NCBI RefSeq assembly: GCF_003254475.1
Contig: NZ_QFYQ01000001.1
Location: 186,001-250,000 of the forward strand
Direction: 5' to 3'
Length of the DNA stretch: 64,000 bases
Source: Phenylobacterium soli
GTDB lineage: Bacteria > Pseudomonadota > Alphaproteobacteria > Caulobacterales > Caulobacteraceae
A model generated the notes under the pieces. It worked only from the letters and a program-made list of their open reading frames with translations. It searched no databases and was not told the DNA's origin. The position numbers were made by a program, and so were the translations under genes. Below are positions 7,346 through 17,154 of this stretch, in pieces (position 1 is the stretch's first letter; each line of letters starts with the position of its first letter).

Positions 7346-9766
7346 TCAGTAGGTGTAGCGCACGGTCACGCCGTAGGTCCGCGGCAGGCCCATGAAGGCG
7401 TCATACGAACCGGTCTGGAAGACCGAGTCGAAGGCCACCTGCTTGTAGCGCTTGTCGAACAGGTTCTGCGCCCACAGCTCGGCCTGCCACTTCTTGTCCT
7501 GCGGGCCGATGCCGATGCGGGCGTTGACCAGGGTGAAGCCCTTCTGGGTCTTCACCGGGTTCAGGTCCGAACCGGTGTTGTAGGACGACACGTACTTGGC
7601 GTTCAGGGCGAAGCGGCCGACCAGGTTTTCGCCGATCGGATGCTCGTAGGTGCCCGCGCCCGAGATCGACCAGAGCGGAGCCAGCGACAGGCGCGAGCCC
7701 GGCAGGCGGGCGCCGAGGACGGCCGGCGTGCTGGTCGGATAGTAGGTCTCGGCGTAGGTGGCGCCGCCGTTCAGCGACAGGCCTTCCACCGGCGTGAACC
7801 ACAGGAAGTCGGCGTCCACACCCTTGGAGATCACCTTCGGCACAGAGGCCACGGTGAAGACCAGGCCGTTGAAGGCGTTGAGCTGGAAGTCCTTGTATTC
7901 CTGATAGAACACCGTCGCGTTCAGCAGCAGGGTGCGGTCGAGGAGGGTGTTCTTCACGCCCACCTCGTAGCTGTCGACCAGCTCCTGGGCGAAGCTGGTG
8001 TCGAGCACCGGCGTCGCCGCCTGGCCGGCCACCGACTGAGCGCCCGGGGCGATACGGTCGAGGTTGAAGCCGCCCGCCTTGTAGCCGTGGGCGTAGGACG
8101 CATAGGCCAGCACTTCAGGCGAGAACCGGTACGAGAGCTTGGCCGTGCCGGTGAGCTCGTTCTCCTTCTTGTGCTGGTTGTTGTGCGCGATCTGGCCGAA
8201 CAGCGGGTTCGACGAGGTGGCGCACAGCGCCGGATAGGCGCCGCCCAGGGTGCGGCCGATCGCGCCGAAGCGGGCGATGGCGGTGGCGCAGCCGATGGCG
8301 TTGTCGGTGTTGTTCCAGAAGGTCGCGAGGTCCTTCTTCTCCCACGTGTACCGCAGGCCCACCGTCAGCTCGAGCGCGTCGGTGATCTTGTAGTTCTCGT
8401 TGGTGAAGAGGGCGAAGCCCCGCTCGTGCTGGTCATAGGTGTCATTCTGGCCCGCGCCCGGCGCATAGGCGGTGCCGTTGTTCGGGTGACCCTCGAACGT
8501 GGGCAGGCCGCCGGCCGCCGCCAGCAGGCCGGACAGGTACGACTCGAACTGGTTGCCGTACGTCACGGTGCGGACATGCAGCTTCAGCTTCTCGTCGGAG
8601 TAGAAGGCGCCGACCAGCCAGTTCAGCTTGTCGGTCGAGCCAGCCAGGCGGAACTCCTGGGTGAAGGTCTTGAACTCGGTGAAGCCGACGTCGCCGGAGC
8701 CGAGCTTCGGCGAGTAGAGGATGTCGGCGCCGGTCCAGTCGACGTCGCCGCCGCCCTTCTGCAGCCAGTCGCGGTAGGCGGTGACCGAGGTCAGCTTGGC
8801 GTTGCCGAGGGCGTGGGTGTCCCAGTTGACGATCGCCTGAGCGCCCTTGTCCTCGATGTCCTTCACGTCGTTGCGGTTGCCGTAGTCGCGAAGGTTATGG
8901 ATGTCCGGCGGATTGGCGATGCCCCCGGGCGCGAGCGCCAGGACGAGCGGAGCCGTCGGGCCGTTGATCAGCTGGACCGCGCCGCAGCAGGCTTCGTGCC
9001 GCTTGGTGTAGTCGGCGGCGAAGTTCACATCGACGTCGGCGCTCGGCCGCCACAGCAGCTGGCCGCGGCCGGTGTAGTAGTTCTGGTCGTTGGTGTCGCG
9101 GCCGACGCGCTCGTAGTAGCCGTCGCGGTGACGGCCGGCGACGAACAGGCGGCCGGCGAGCTTGTCTTCGATCAGCGGCCCGGTGACCGAGGTCGAGAAG
9201 CCGAAGGTGTTGAGGTTGCCGAAGGTCGCCTCGCTGTTGGCGCCGAAGGTGAACTCCGGACGCTTGGTGATCACGTTGATCACGCCGGCGGTGGTGTTCT
9301 TGCCGAACAGGGTGCCCTGCGGGCCCTTCAGCACTTCCACGCGGTCCAGTTCGCCGAGGTCGGAGAAGGCGACGCCGTTACGCGGGCGGTAGACCTCGTC
9401 GATGACCACGCCGACCGAGCTTTCCAGGCCGACGTTGTCGCCGACCGTGCCGATGCCGCGGATGCGGGCGGTGGTGATGGCGGAGGAGGAGGTGGTGGTG
9501 ACGGTCAGGCCCGGCGTGACGACGGTCAGGTCCTTGATGTCACGGACGCCGGCGTCCTGCAGCTGCTGCGCGTTGACCGACGTGACCACGATCGGCACGT
9601 CCTGCAGGCTCTGCTCGCGCTTCTGCGCGGTGACGACCAGTTCGTCGATGGAGTGCGGGGCCGAGGCGGCCGGAGCGTTGGTGGCCTGGGCGGCGGCTTG
9701 CCCGCCGAAAGAAAGAGCGACAGCCACCGCGAGCGCGGAGCCGCCTTGGAAATAGGCTAGCTTCAA
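7346..9766 (-). CDS. TonB-dependent outer-membrane receptor (third, distinct subtype)
   Basis: This 806-residue receptor starts with TTG at 9766: GGGAGGT lies 4 nt upstream and a signal peptide follows immediately (MKLAYFQGGSALAVAVALSF, cleavage near AAAQ). The plug reads 'DELVVTAQKREQSLQDVPI', 'TARIRGIGTVGDN' and 'VEVLKGPQGTLFGKNTTAGVINVITKRP', the classic signature of the shorter, siderophore-receptor-like TBDRs of Sphingomonadales and Caulobacterales. The barrel ends 'YGVTVRYTY'. It is more distant from the other two receptors but shares their N-terminal 'YF.GGS.LAVA' signal-peptide motif. Iron-chelate or small aromatic/terpenoid ligands are typical for this subtype; the actual one is unknown. 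The TTG start may lower translation. Confidence 0.92.
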   Translation of the reverse strand: MKLAYFQGGSALAVAVALSFGGQAAAQATNAPAASAPHSIDELVVTAQKREQSLQDVPIVVTSVNAQQLQDAGVRDIKDLTVVTPGLTVTTTSSSAITTARIRGIGTVGDNVGLESSVGVVIDEVYRPRNGVAFSDLGELDRVEVLKGPQGTLFGKNTTAGVINVITKRPEFTFGANSEATFGNLNTFGFSTSVTGPLIEDKLAGRLFVAGRHRDGYYERVGRDTNDQNYYTGRGQLLWRPSADVDVNFAADYTKRHEACCGAVQLINGPTAPLVLALAPGGIANPPDIHNLRDYGNRNDVKDIEDKGAQAIVNWDTHALGNAKLTSVTAYRDWLQKGGGDVDWTGADILYSPKLGSGDVGFTEFKTFTQEFRLAGSTDKLNWLVGAFYSDEKLKLHVRTVTYGNQFESYLSGLLAAAGGLPTFEGHPNNGTAYAPGAGQNDTYDQHERGFALFTNENYKITDALELTVGLRYTWEKKDLATFWNNTDNAIGCATAIARFGAIGRTLGGAYPALCATSSNPLFGQIAHNNQHKKENELTGTAKLSYRFSPEVLAYASYAHGYKAGGFNLDRIAPGAQSVAGQAATPVLDTSFAQELVDSYEVGVKNTLLDRTLLLNATVFYQEYKDFQLNAFNGLVFTVASVPKVISKGVDADFLWFTPVEGLSLNGGATYAETYYPTSTPAVLGARLPGSRLSLAPLWSISGAGTYEHPIGENLVGRFALNAKYVSSYNTGSDLNPVKTQKGFTLVNARIGIGPQDKKWQAELWAQNLFDKRYKQVAFDSVFQTGSYDAFMGLPRTYGVTVRYTY

Positions 9767-10099
9767 AATTACCTCCCGTAGTGGAGCTCACGGTCTCTTT
9801 TGGCCGTGGCACCTTTGCACCTCTGGTAATGCGCGCCCGACCTTGGGCGACGGAAGAGGCTTCAGGAGCAGCGGCCCCTGAAAGGTTTACGGTGCGTCCG
9901 CCTTGCAACAGTTTTGAAATGTAACGGGCGGTCTCAGGCCGTCATTCCACCGCGCAAAGCTGCGCCTTGCGACGCCCGGTTGCGAATGCGACCCGCTATT
10001 ATCTTCACGATGCTGCGGAAGTTCAGCGGCGCGAACCGCGGCGACCCGCCAGGGTTGCGGCCAGCCCGAGGCGGGCGACGGCCAGGAAGTGAGGAGGGA
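9767..10099. other. Intergenic region between receptor 3 and tRNA-Val
   Basis: No convincing gene is present. It holds the leader of receptor 3, including the second copy of the ATTTCAAAAC motif (9911-9920), and the 3' flank of the tRNA. Confidence 0.4.
9909..9925 (-). promoter_or_regulatory. Shared TBDR upstream motif, copy B
   Basis: The minus strand reads GTTACATTTCAAAACTG, matching copy A (GTTTATTTCAAAACAGC) in the core ATTTCAAAAC and in a flanking GTT. It lies about 145 bp before the receptor 3 start. The conserved sequence and similar distance suggest a common control element for these receptors. Confidence 0.35.
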
Positions 10100-10174
10100 T
10101 GGTGGACGCGGCTGGGATCGAACCAGCGACCCCTACGATGTCAACGTAGTGCTCTCCCGCTGAGCTACGCGTCC
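10100..10174 (-). tRNA. tRNA-Val (anticodon GAC)
   Basis: On the minus strand the sequence folds as a standard cloverleaf. The acceptor stem is GGACGCG/CGCGTCC. The D-arm contains TAGCTCAGC...GGGAGAGC. The anticodon stem CTACG/CGTAG encloses the loop TTGACAT with anticodon GAC. The T-arm is GCTGG-TTCGATC-CCAGC. Discriminator A and CCA are encoded in the DNA (10102-10100). Length is 75 nt with CCA. It reads GUC and GUU valine codons. It sits downstream of cpdR on the same strand, about 100 bp away. Confidence 0.97.
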
Positions 10175-10272
10175 AATCCGAGGTCTCCCGAACCACGCCT
10201 TGGCGGCGCGCCCGGGAGCGGGAAGGCGGGGGTATAACGGCGCGCTTTGGCGCGCGCAAGCGAGCAGAGATC

Positions 10273-10629
10273 TTAAGCGGCGATCATCCGCTCGACCTCC
10301 GAAACGATCTCGCGGAGATGGATCGGCTTGGACAGCACCTTGGCGCCCGCCGGCGCGCTCTCGCCGGCCGCGAGCGCCACCGCGGCGAAGCCGGTAATGA
10401 ACATGATCCGCAGCCCCGGATGGCGGGCCGCCGCCTGGCGGGCCAGCTCGATGCCGTCGAGGCCGGGCATGACGATGTCGGTGAGCAGCAGGTCCCAGGC
10501 CTCGTCGAGGCGCAGGGCCGCGTCGTCGCCGTCCGGACAGGCCACCACGTCATAGCCGGCGCGCTCCAGGGCGCGGGCCAGAAAGCCGCGCAGGGAGTCG
10601 TCGTCTTCGGCGAGGAGGATTCGGGGCAT
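10273..10629 (-). CDS. cpdR: CpdR-type single-domain response regulator
   Basis: A 118-residue stand-alone receiver domain: acidic pocket 'AEDDDS' (residues 7-12), phospho-acceptor Asp51 in 'LLTDIVMPGLDGIELA', the conserved Thr in 'MFITGFAAVAL', and Lys in 'VLSKPIHLREIV'. The wording closely matches CpdR of Caulobacter crescentus, including Asp51 and the C-terminal Ala-Ala. CpdR is phosphorylated via the CckA-ChpT phosphorelay; unphosphorylated it goes to the pole and primes ClpXP to degrade cell-cycle regulators such as PdeA and CtrA. The gene is divergent from the N-formylglutamate amidohydrolase, as in Caulobacter to my memory. A longer frame to 10707 exists, but the ATG at 10629 matches the family start. 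Confidence 0.9.
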   Translation of the reverse strand: MPRILLAEDDDSLRGFLARALERAGYDVVACPDGDDAALRLDEAWDLLLTDIVMPGLDGIELARQAAARHPGLRIMFITGFAAVALAAGESAPAGAKVLSKPIHLREIVSEVERMIAA

Positions 10630-10688
10630 GTCGCGGTCGTTAGGGTTAAGCCGAAGGGGCACTCTACAGCGCCAAGCGTAAAGGCGCG

Positions 10689-11654
10689 ATGAACCCTTTG
10701 ACCCCAAACGACGCTGAGCGTTCTATGGACGGCATGAACGCCTGGGAGCCGATCGTCGCCTCTCAACGACCTGCGGGGGACGTCGAAACCGCCGACGCCT
10801 TCGAGGTGCGCCGCGCCGCGCCCGCGGGCCAGGCGCCGCCCACGCCCCTGGTGTTCGCCTCGCCGCACTCCGGCCGGCTCTATCCCGACGACATGATGGC
10901 GGCCGCGGCGCTCGACGCGCAGAGCATCCGCCGCTCGGAGGACGCCTTCGTCGACGACCTGATCGCCCGCGCGCCCGAACTCGGCGCGGCGACCATCGCC
11001 GCCCGCTACGCCCGCGCCTACATCGATCTCAACCGCGAGGCCTTCGAGCTCGACCCGGCGATGTTCGCCGACGAGCTGCCGGAGTTCGCGAGGGCCCGCA
11101 CCGCGCGCGTCGCGGCCGGGCTCGGCGCCATCGCCCGCGTGGTCTCCGAAGGGCAGGAGATCTACGCCCGCAAGCTGACCTTCGCCGAGGCGCGCGGCCG
11201 CATCGAGACGGCCCACCGGCCCTATCACGCCACCCTCGCCCAGCTGCTCGCCGAGGCGCATGCGGCGCACGGCTTCGCCATCCTGATCGACTGGCACTCC
11301 ATGCCCGCCGCCGCGGCGCGGACCGGCGGCCGCGACCGGGCCTGCGACATGGTGCTCGGCGACCGCTTCGGCGCCGCCTGCGCCGGGGTCCTGCCGACCC
11401 GGGTGGAGCGCGAGCTCGAGGGCCTGGGCTACCGGGTGGCGCGCAACGCGCCCTACGCCGGCGGCTACACCACCGAGCACTACGGCCGGCCAGCCCGGCG
11501 CACCCACGCCCTGCAGATCGAGATCAACCGGGCGCTCTATCTCGACGAGGCGCGGCTGACGCCCACCGCCGGCTTCGAGACCCTGAAGGCCGACCTCGAG
11601 CGGCTGATCGCCACCCTCGCCCGCGCAGACTGGTCGAGCCTGGCGGCGGCCTGA
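10689..11654 (+). CDS. N-formylglutamate amidohydrolase family protein
   Basis: This 321-residue cytosolic hydrolase is predicted to cleave N-formyl-L-glutamate or a related N-formyl amino acid. Visible signatures are 'LVFASPHSGRLYPDDM' near residue 55, 'SEDAFVDDL', 'ARYARAYIDLNRE', 'ILIDWHSMP' (probable metal ligands Asp/His) and 'HALQIEINRALYLDE' near the end, all typical of the FGase fold (related to HutG). The start at 10689 has AAGG four bases upstream; ATGs at 10725 and 10734 are possible shorter starts, and the first ~30 residues are not conserved-looking. It is divergent from cpdR with about 60 bp between them. No hut genes are nearby, so a role in histidine degradation is not established. 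Confidence 0.85.
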   Translation: MNPLTPNDAERSMDGMNAWEPIVASQRPAGDVETADAFEVRRAAPAGQAPPTPLVFASPHSGRLYPDDMMAAAALDAQSIRRSEDAFVDDLIARAPELGAATIAARYARAYIDLNREAFELDPAMFADELPEFARARTARVAAGLGAIARVVSEGQEIYARKLTFAEARGRIETAHRPYHATLAQLLAEAHAAHGFAILIDWHSMPAAAARTGGRDRACDMVLGDRFGAACAGVLPTRVERELEGLGYRVARNAPYAGGYTTEHYGRPARRTHALQIEINRALYLDEARLTPTAGFETLKADLERLIATLARADWSSLAAA

Positions 11655-11690
11655 CCCTCCCGAAGCGGCCCTGAGCCGGGCCTTCAGGCC

Positions 11691-11718
11691 AAAAAAAAGC
11701 CGCGGCCGGAGCCGCGGC
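11691..11718 (-). terminator. Rho-independent terminator of sRNA copy 1
   Basis: Self-complementary arms GCCGCGGC (11711-11718 and 11699-11706) have a 4-nt loop and are followed on the minus strand by eight T. No minus-strand protein gene ends just upstream of it, which is itself evidence for a small transcript. Confidence 0.85.
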
Positions 11719-11774
11719 AGTTCATTAGGGAGGAAACGCCCAGGAAGGGCAGAGACGTCAGCGACGCCTCACGA
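11691..11774 (-). ncRNA. Candidate MmgR/suhB-family (alpha-r8) small RNA, copy 1
   Basis: Read on the minus strand: a short hairpin CCTC/GAGG near the 5' end; a hairpin GCCC-TTCCT-GGGC (11750-11738); single-stranded TTTCCTCCCT (11736-11727) and TAATGA; then a perfect 8-bp GCCGCGGC/GCCGCGGC terminator hairpin (11718-11699) and eight T (11698-11691). The 24 nt at 11722-11745 are identical, in reverse complement, to the second copy near 53450. A promoter with ideal spacing lies just upstream. The UUUCCUCCCU between a hairpin and the terminator is, to my knowledge, the hallmark of alphaproteobacterial MmgR RNAs (Rfam suhB), an anti-Shine-Dalgarno element. No open frame is preserved. The 5' end is estimated from the promoter. 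Confidence 0.75.
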
Positions 11775-11779
11775 GGTTG

Positions 11780-11808
11780 GATATACTGTGCAGCGCACAA
11801 AAACGCAA
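11780..11808 (-). promoter_or_regulatory. Promoter of sRNA copy 1
   Basis: On the minus strand TTGCGT (11808-11803) and TATATC (11785-11780) are separated by exactly 17 bp, a credible sigma-70 type promoter. Transcription would start near 11774 and give an RNA of about 84 nt ending at the T run. The region between 11775 and 12066 holds no other gene that I can support. Confidence 0.6.
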
Positions 11809-12066
11809 GCGGCGTTTGGCGCAAAATTCATGCCGCGACGTAAGGCGGACACCGAAATGTCACATCGTCACGCCACCTTGCCGCGGGGGAAATCCACCCC
11901 GATATGTTGCGATGCACCATGAGCTCGGCCATTTTTGCACCCGCGAATAGGCCTGCGGCGCAACTGACGCTGGCCCTTCGGCTGCGCGTCGCCTAAAAGC
12001 GCGCCTTCGCCGGCGCATCCGCCACGCCCTTCCCTGCGCCGAGACGCAATTCCCCTTAAAAGACCT

Positions 12067-13899
<1,833 letters not shown>

Positions 13900-13911
13900 G
13901 CGGCCGCTCCG

Positions 13912-14322
13912 TCAGGCGGCCTCGATCTCCTGGACGAGGCTGCGGCGGATGGCGTCCCACAGCTCGAGCTCGGCCCTGTTCTGCGGCGGGATCGAGCCGG
14001 CGATGACGTCGATGGTCGCCTCCATCAGGCCACGGTACCAGCCGGGCGGCACGGCCAGGGTGTCCTGGTGGTGCGGCACCGAGCCGCCGAACAGGATCCT
14101 GACCTCGGCCGGGCGCTCGAGCCAGGTCATGGCGGCCATCAGGGCGTTCTCGACCATCTGGGCCTCCAGCGCGGCGGGGTCGCCGACGCCATGGTGCTCG
14201 AAGGCGGCGCGGGCCGCCGGATGGGCGGCGTAGAAGCGGGCCATCACCGGGCCGGTGATGTCGCCGATCGACTCGGCGGCGCGTTCCAGGCCGGTCTCCA
14301 TCAATCGCAGTTGGTCCTGCAC
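13912..14322 (-). CDS. Conserved hypothetical protein, possibly globin-like
   Basis: This encodes 136 residues, mostly helical by composition. 'MARFYAAHPAARAAFEHHGVG' resembles the first helices of bacterial globins, and 'ALMAAMTWLERPAEV' could be a central helix, but I cannot place the proximal heme histidine with confidence. The start is GTG at 14322, preceded at good spacing by GAGGA; an ATG seven codons in (14301) is an alternative. It converges on typA with a 12-bp gap and lies downstream of a GNAT gene on the same strand. Function unknown; the globin idea is weak inference. Confidence 0.6.
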   Translation of the reverse strand: MQDQLRLMETGLERAAESIGDITGPVMARFYAAHPAARAAFEHHGVGDPAALEAQMVENALMAAMTWLERPAEVRILFGGSVPHHQDTLAVPPGWYRGLMEATIDVIAGSIPPQNRAELELWDAIRRSLVQEIEAA

Positions 14323-14410
14323 GGAGCGTCCTCGCGTTCCCCGGCTACAAAGATGTATTCAAGATGCATATTGAGGACCCGCGCCGCAAGGTGACGCAGG
14401 GGGCGGCCCC

Positions 14411-14863
14411 TCAGTAGGGTCGTTCCATGAAGACGTCCGCGCGGGCGTAGGGCGTGGGCGCCGGCGGCAGGTGCGTGAACCCCATGGCGCGGTAGAGGCC
14501 GAGCGCGGGCCCCAGGGCGGAATTGGTCTCCAGATAGAGTCGGCGAGCGCCGAGCCTGACGCCCTCGTCGATGCAGGCCTGCATGAGCGCGCGACCGAGG
14601 CCGGTTCCGCGCATCTCTTCGCTCACGGTCATCTTGGCGACCTCGTAGCCGCCGTCGTCCATGCGGATCAGGGCCACGCAGCCGACCGGGCGGCCGCCCT
14701 CCAGCGCCATGAAGATCTTCCCGCCCCTGGCGATGATCCTGCCTTCCGGATCCTCCAGCACCTCGCGGTCCTTCGGCTCGATGGCGAAGTGCTTGGCGAT
14801 CCACGCCTCGTTGAGGGTTCTGAACGCCTCGGCGTGTTCGGGCCGGAACGCGACGATCTCCAT
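14411..14863 (-). CDS. GNAT-family N-acetyltransferase
   Basis: This 150-residue single-domain acetyltransferase has the acetyl-CoA pyrophosphate-binding motif A in 'VAKMTVSEEMRGTGLGRALMQ' (R-G-T-G-L-G, residues ~80-90). Motif B is in 'LYLETNSALGPALGLYRAMGF' and ends in the usual Tyr/Phe pair. Substrate unknown; the family often acetylates amino acids, antibiotics or protein N-termini. It starts at ATG 14863. It is divergent from the aminotransferase at 14939, with 75 bp between them. Confidence 0.88.
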   Translation of the reverse strand: MEIVAFRPEHAEAFRTLNEAWIAKHFAIEPKDREVLEDPEGRIIARGGKIFMALEGGRPVGCVALIRMDDGGYEVAKMTVSEEMRGTGLGRALMQACIDEGVRLGARRLYLETNSALGPALGLYRAMGFTHLPPAPTPYARADVFMERPY

Positions 14864-14938
14864 GGACGCAGCCCCCGAAAGAATGGTCTTCAGGGAGCAG
14901 ATTTAAGCATCCGATTTCAGCGCGCCCAGATCACGCCC

Positions 14939-16114
14939 ATGGCCAATCCGATTTTCGCGAACCTTCCGACCACCATCTTCGAGGAGATGAGCGGCCTTGC
15001 CCGTGAACTGGGCGCGGTGAACCTCGGCCAGGGCTTTCCCGACGATCCGGGCCCCGAGGCGATCCGGCAGAAGGCGGCCGACGCCGTGCTCAACGGCTAC
15101 AACCAGTACCCGCCGATGGTCGGCCTGCCCGAGCTTCGCCAGGCGGTCGCCGGCCACTATGCCCGCACCCAGGGCCTGGAGCTCGACTGGGGGAGCGAGG
15201 TGACCGTCACCTCCGGCGCCACCGAAGCCCTGGCCTCGGCCTTCTTCGCCTTGATCGAGCCGGGCGACGAGGTGATCGTCTTCCAGCCGGTCTACGACGC
15301 CTACCTGCCGCTGATCCGCCGGGCCGGGGGCGCGCCCAGGCTCGTGCGGCTGGAGCCGCCGCACTGGCGCTTCACCCGGGCGATGCTGGAAGCGGCCTTC
15401 ACGCCGCGCACCCGCTACGTGGTGCTGAACAATCCGATCAATCCCGCCGGCGTCGTCCTGCCGGAGGAGGACCTCGCCCTGCTGGCCGAGTTCTGCGTCG
15501 CCCACGACGTGGTGGCGATCTGCGACGAGGTCTGGGAGCAGGTGGTGTTCGGCCAGGCGCGGCACCGGCCGCTGATGGCCTTTCCCGGCATGCGCGAGCG
15601 GACGGTGAAGGTCGGCTCGGCCGGCAAGATGTTCGGCCTGACCGGCTGGAAGGTCGGGTTCCTGATGGCGGCGCCGAAGCTGAGCCACGCCCTGGCCCGC
15701 GCCCACCAGTTCCTGACCTTCACCACCCCGCCGAACCTGCAGGCGGCGGTGGCCTGGGGGTTGGCGAATTCGGAGGCCTGGTTCCGCGACATGCCGCGGG
15801 CGCTGGAGCGCTCGCGCGACCGGCTGGGCGAGGGGCTGAGGCGCGAAGGCTTTTCGGTCCTGCCGACCCAGGGCACCTACTTCCTGAACGTCGACCTCAA
15901 GGCCTCCGGCGTCGACATGGCCGACCGCGACTTCGCCCTGCACGCGGTGAAGACCGCCGGCGTCGCCTCGATCCCGGTGTCGGCGCTCTACGAGGAGGAG
16001 CCGGTGACCTCGATCCTGCGGCTCTGCTTCTCCAAGCGCGACGAGACCCTGGACGCGGGAATCGAGCGGCTGGCCAAGGCGCGGGACCTCGCCCGCGCCC
16101 CGATCAGCGTCTGA
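14939..16114 (+). CDS. PLP-dependent aminotransferase, class I/II
   Basis: A 391-residue fold-type I aminotransferase. N-terminal 'AVNLGQGFPDDPGPEAI' and 'YNQYPPMVGLPELRQAVA' bind the substrate. 'VTSGATEALASAF' contacts the PLP phosphate; 'NNPINPAGVVL' and 'CDEVWEQVVF' hold the Asn and Asp/Tyr that bind PLP. The Schiff-base lysine is in 'VGSAGKMFGLTGWKVG'. The C-terminal substrate Arg is in 'LRLCFSK'. It resembles the kynurenine/methionine aminotransferase-like group (YbdL/DapC-like) rather than AspC. Substrate uncertain. The start at 14939 fits the family N-terminus; the frame is open further upstream but antisense to the GNAT gene. Confidence 0.9.
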   Translation: MANPIFANLPTTIFEEMSGLARELGAVNLGQGFPDDPGPEAIRQKAADAVLNGYNQYPPMVGLPELRQAVAGHYARTQGLELDWGSEVTVTSGATEALASAFFALIEPGDEVIVFQPVYDAYLPLIRRAGGAPRLVRLEPPHWRFTRAMLEAAFTPRTRYVVLNNPINPAGVVLPEEDLALLAEFCVAHDVVAICDEVWEQVVFGQARHRPLMAFPGMRERTVKVGSAGKMFGLTGWKVGFLMAAPKLSHALARAHQFLTFTTPPNLQAAVAWGLANSEAWFRDMPRALERSRDRLGEGLRREGFSVLPTQGTYFLNVDLKASGVDMADRDFALHAVKTAGVASIPVSALYEEEPVTSILRLCFSKRDETLDAGIERLAKARDLARAPISV

Positions 16115-16128
16115 TCAGCAGGTCCTGA

Positions 16129-16920
16129 TCAGCAGGTGGAGCCGCCGTCGATGACCACGGTCTGACCGGTCATCCAGGAGCCGGCCTTGGAGGCCAGGAA
16201 CACCGCCGCGCCGGCGATGTCGTCCGGATCGCCCAGGCGGCGCAGCGGGGTGCCCGAGGAGGCGCGCTTCTCGCCCTCGGGCGTGTCCCACAGGGCGCGG
16301 GCGAAGTCGGTCTTCACCAGGCCGGGCGCGATGCAGTTCACCCGGATGTTGTGGGGGCCCAGCTCCTGGGCGAGGTTGCGGGCCAGCTGCATGTCGGCGG
16401 CCTTGGAGATGCAGTAGGCGCCGATCACGGTCGAGCCGCGCAGGCCGCCGATCGACGAGACGATGATCACCGCCCCGTCCTTGCGCTCCTTCATCTCCGG
16501 CGCGGTGAGCTGCACCAGCCAGTTGTTGGCGATGATGTTGTTCTCGAGGATCTTGCGGAAGGCGTCGTCGGAGATGTCGAGCTGGCTGCCGTAGAACGGA
16601 TTCGAGGCGGCGTTGCAGACCACGATGTCGATCTTGCCGAACGCCTTGCGGGTCTCCTCCACCAGGCGGGTCAGGTCGTCTTTTGAGGAGATGTTCGCCG
16701 GCACGGCGATGGCGTGGCCCGGGCTGCGGGCGTTGATCTCGGCGGCCACTTCCTCGCAGGGACCGGCCTTGCGCGAGGAGATCACCACCTTGGCGCCGTG
16801 GGCCGCCATCTGCTCGGCGATCGCCTTGCCGATGCCGCGCGAGGAGCCGGTGATGATCGCCACCTTGCCCGCCAGATCGAACAGCTTGCCGACCTGGGTC
16901 CGTTCCATCACCTCGCTCAT
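16129..16920 (-). CDS. SDR-family NAD(P)-dependent oxidoreductase
   Basis: This is a 263-residue classical short-chain dehydrogenase. The nucleotide-binding motif 'TGSSRGIGKA' is near residue 24, 'NAAS' replaces the NNAG motif, catalytic Ser is in 'IIVSSIGGL', and Tyr-x3-Lys is 'YCISK'. The C-terminal part ends 'TGQTVVIDGGSTC'. The nearest recognisable type is the DHRS4/carbonyl-reductase-like group often linked to acyl-CoA or ketone metabolism; substrate unknown. It converges on the aminotransferase gene with 14 bp between stops. Starts at ATG 16920. Confidence 0.9.
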   Translation of the reverse strand: MSEVMERTQVGKLFDLAGKVAIITGSSRGIGKAIAEQMAAHGAKVVISSRKAGPCEEVAAEINARSPGHAIAVPANISSKDDLTRLVEETRKAFGKIDIVVCNAASNPFYGSQLDISDDAFRKILENNIIANNWLVQLTAPEMKERKDGAVIIVSSIGGLRGSTVIGAYCISKAADMQLARNLAQELGPHNIRVNCIAPGLVKTDFARALWDTPEGEKRASSGTPLRRLGDPDDIAGAAVFLASKAGSWMTGQTVVIDGGSTC

Positions 16921-17154
16921 GGCGCCTATCCCTTAAAACGATTGTTTGAGTTGGCGGTCATTTGCGACGGGGGGCTCCGTTAGGTCAAGCCGCTCTGCAC
17001 GATCAGCGGCCTCGGGCGGCTTGCGGCAGGCGCAGGCGCTGACGGGCCTTGCGGGAACACGCCAAGGCCAATAACTGCAAAAGGAACAAACTTGGCGAGG
17101 CGTGCGCTGCGGTGAACGGGCGCGCCTCCCCACGGAAGGCCCAAGGAGCTCCTC

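Noticed and set aside
10630..10688. CtrA-binding site (TTAA-N7-TTAA) in the cpdR promoter
   Set aside because: Only one TTAA half-site (in GGTTAAGCC) is seen, with no second half at the correct spacing.
13912..14322. Firm assignment as a heme globin
   Set aside because: The helix pattern is suggestive, but the proximal His and distal residues cannot be placed; kept as hypothetical.
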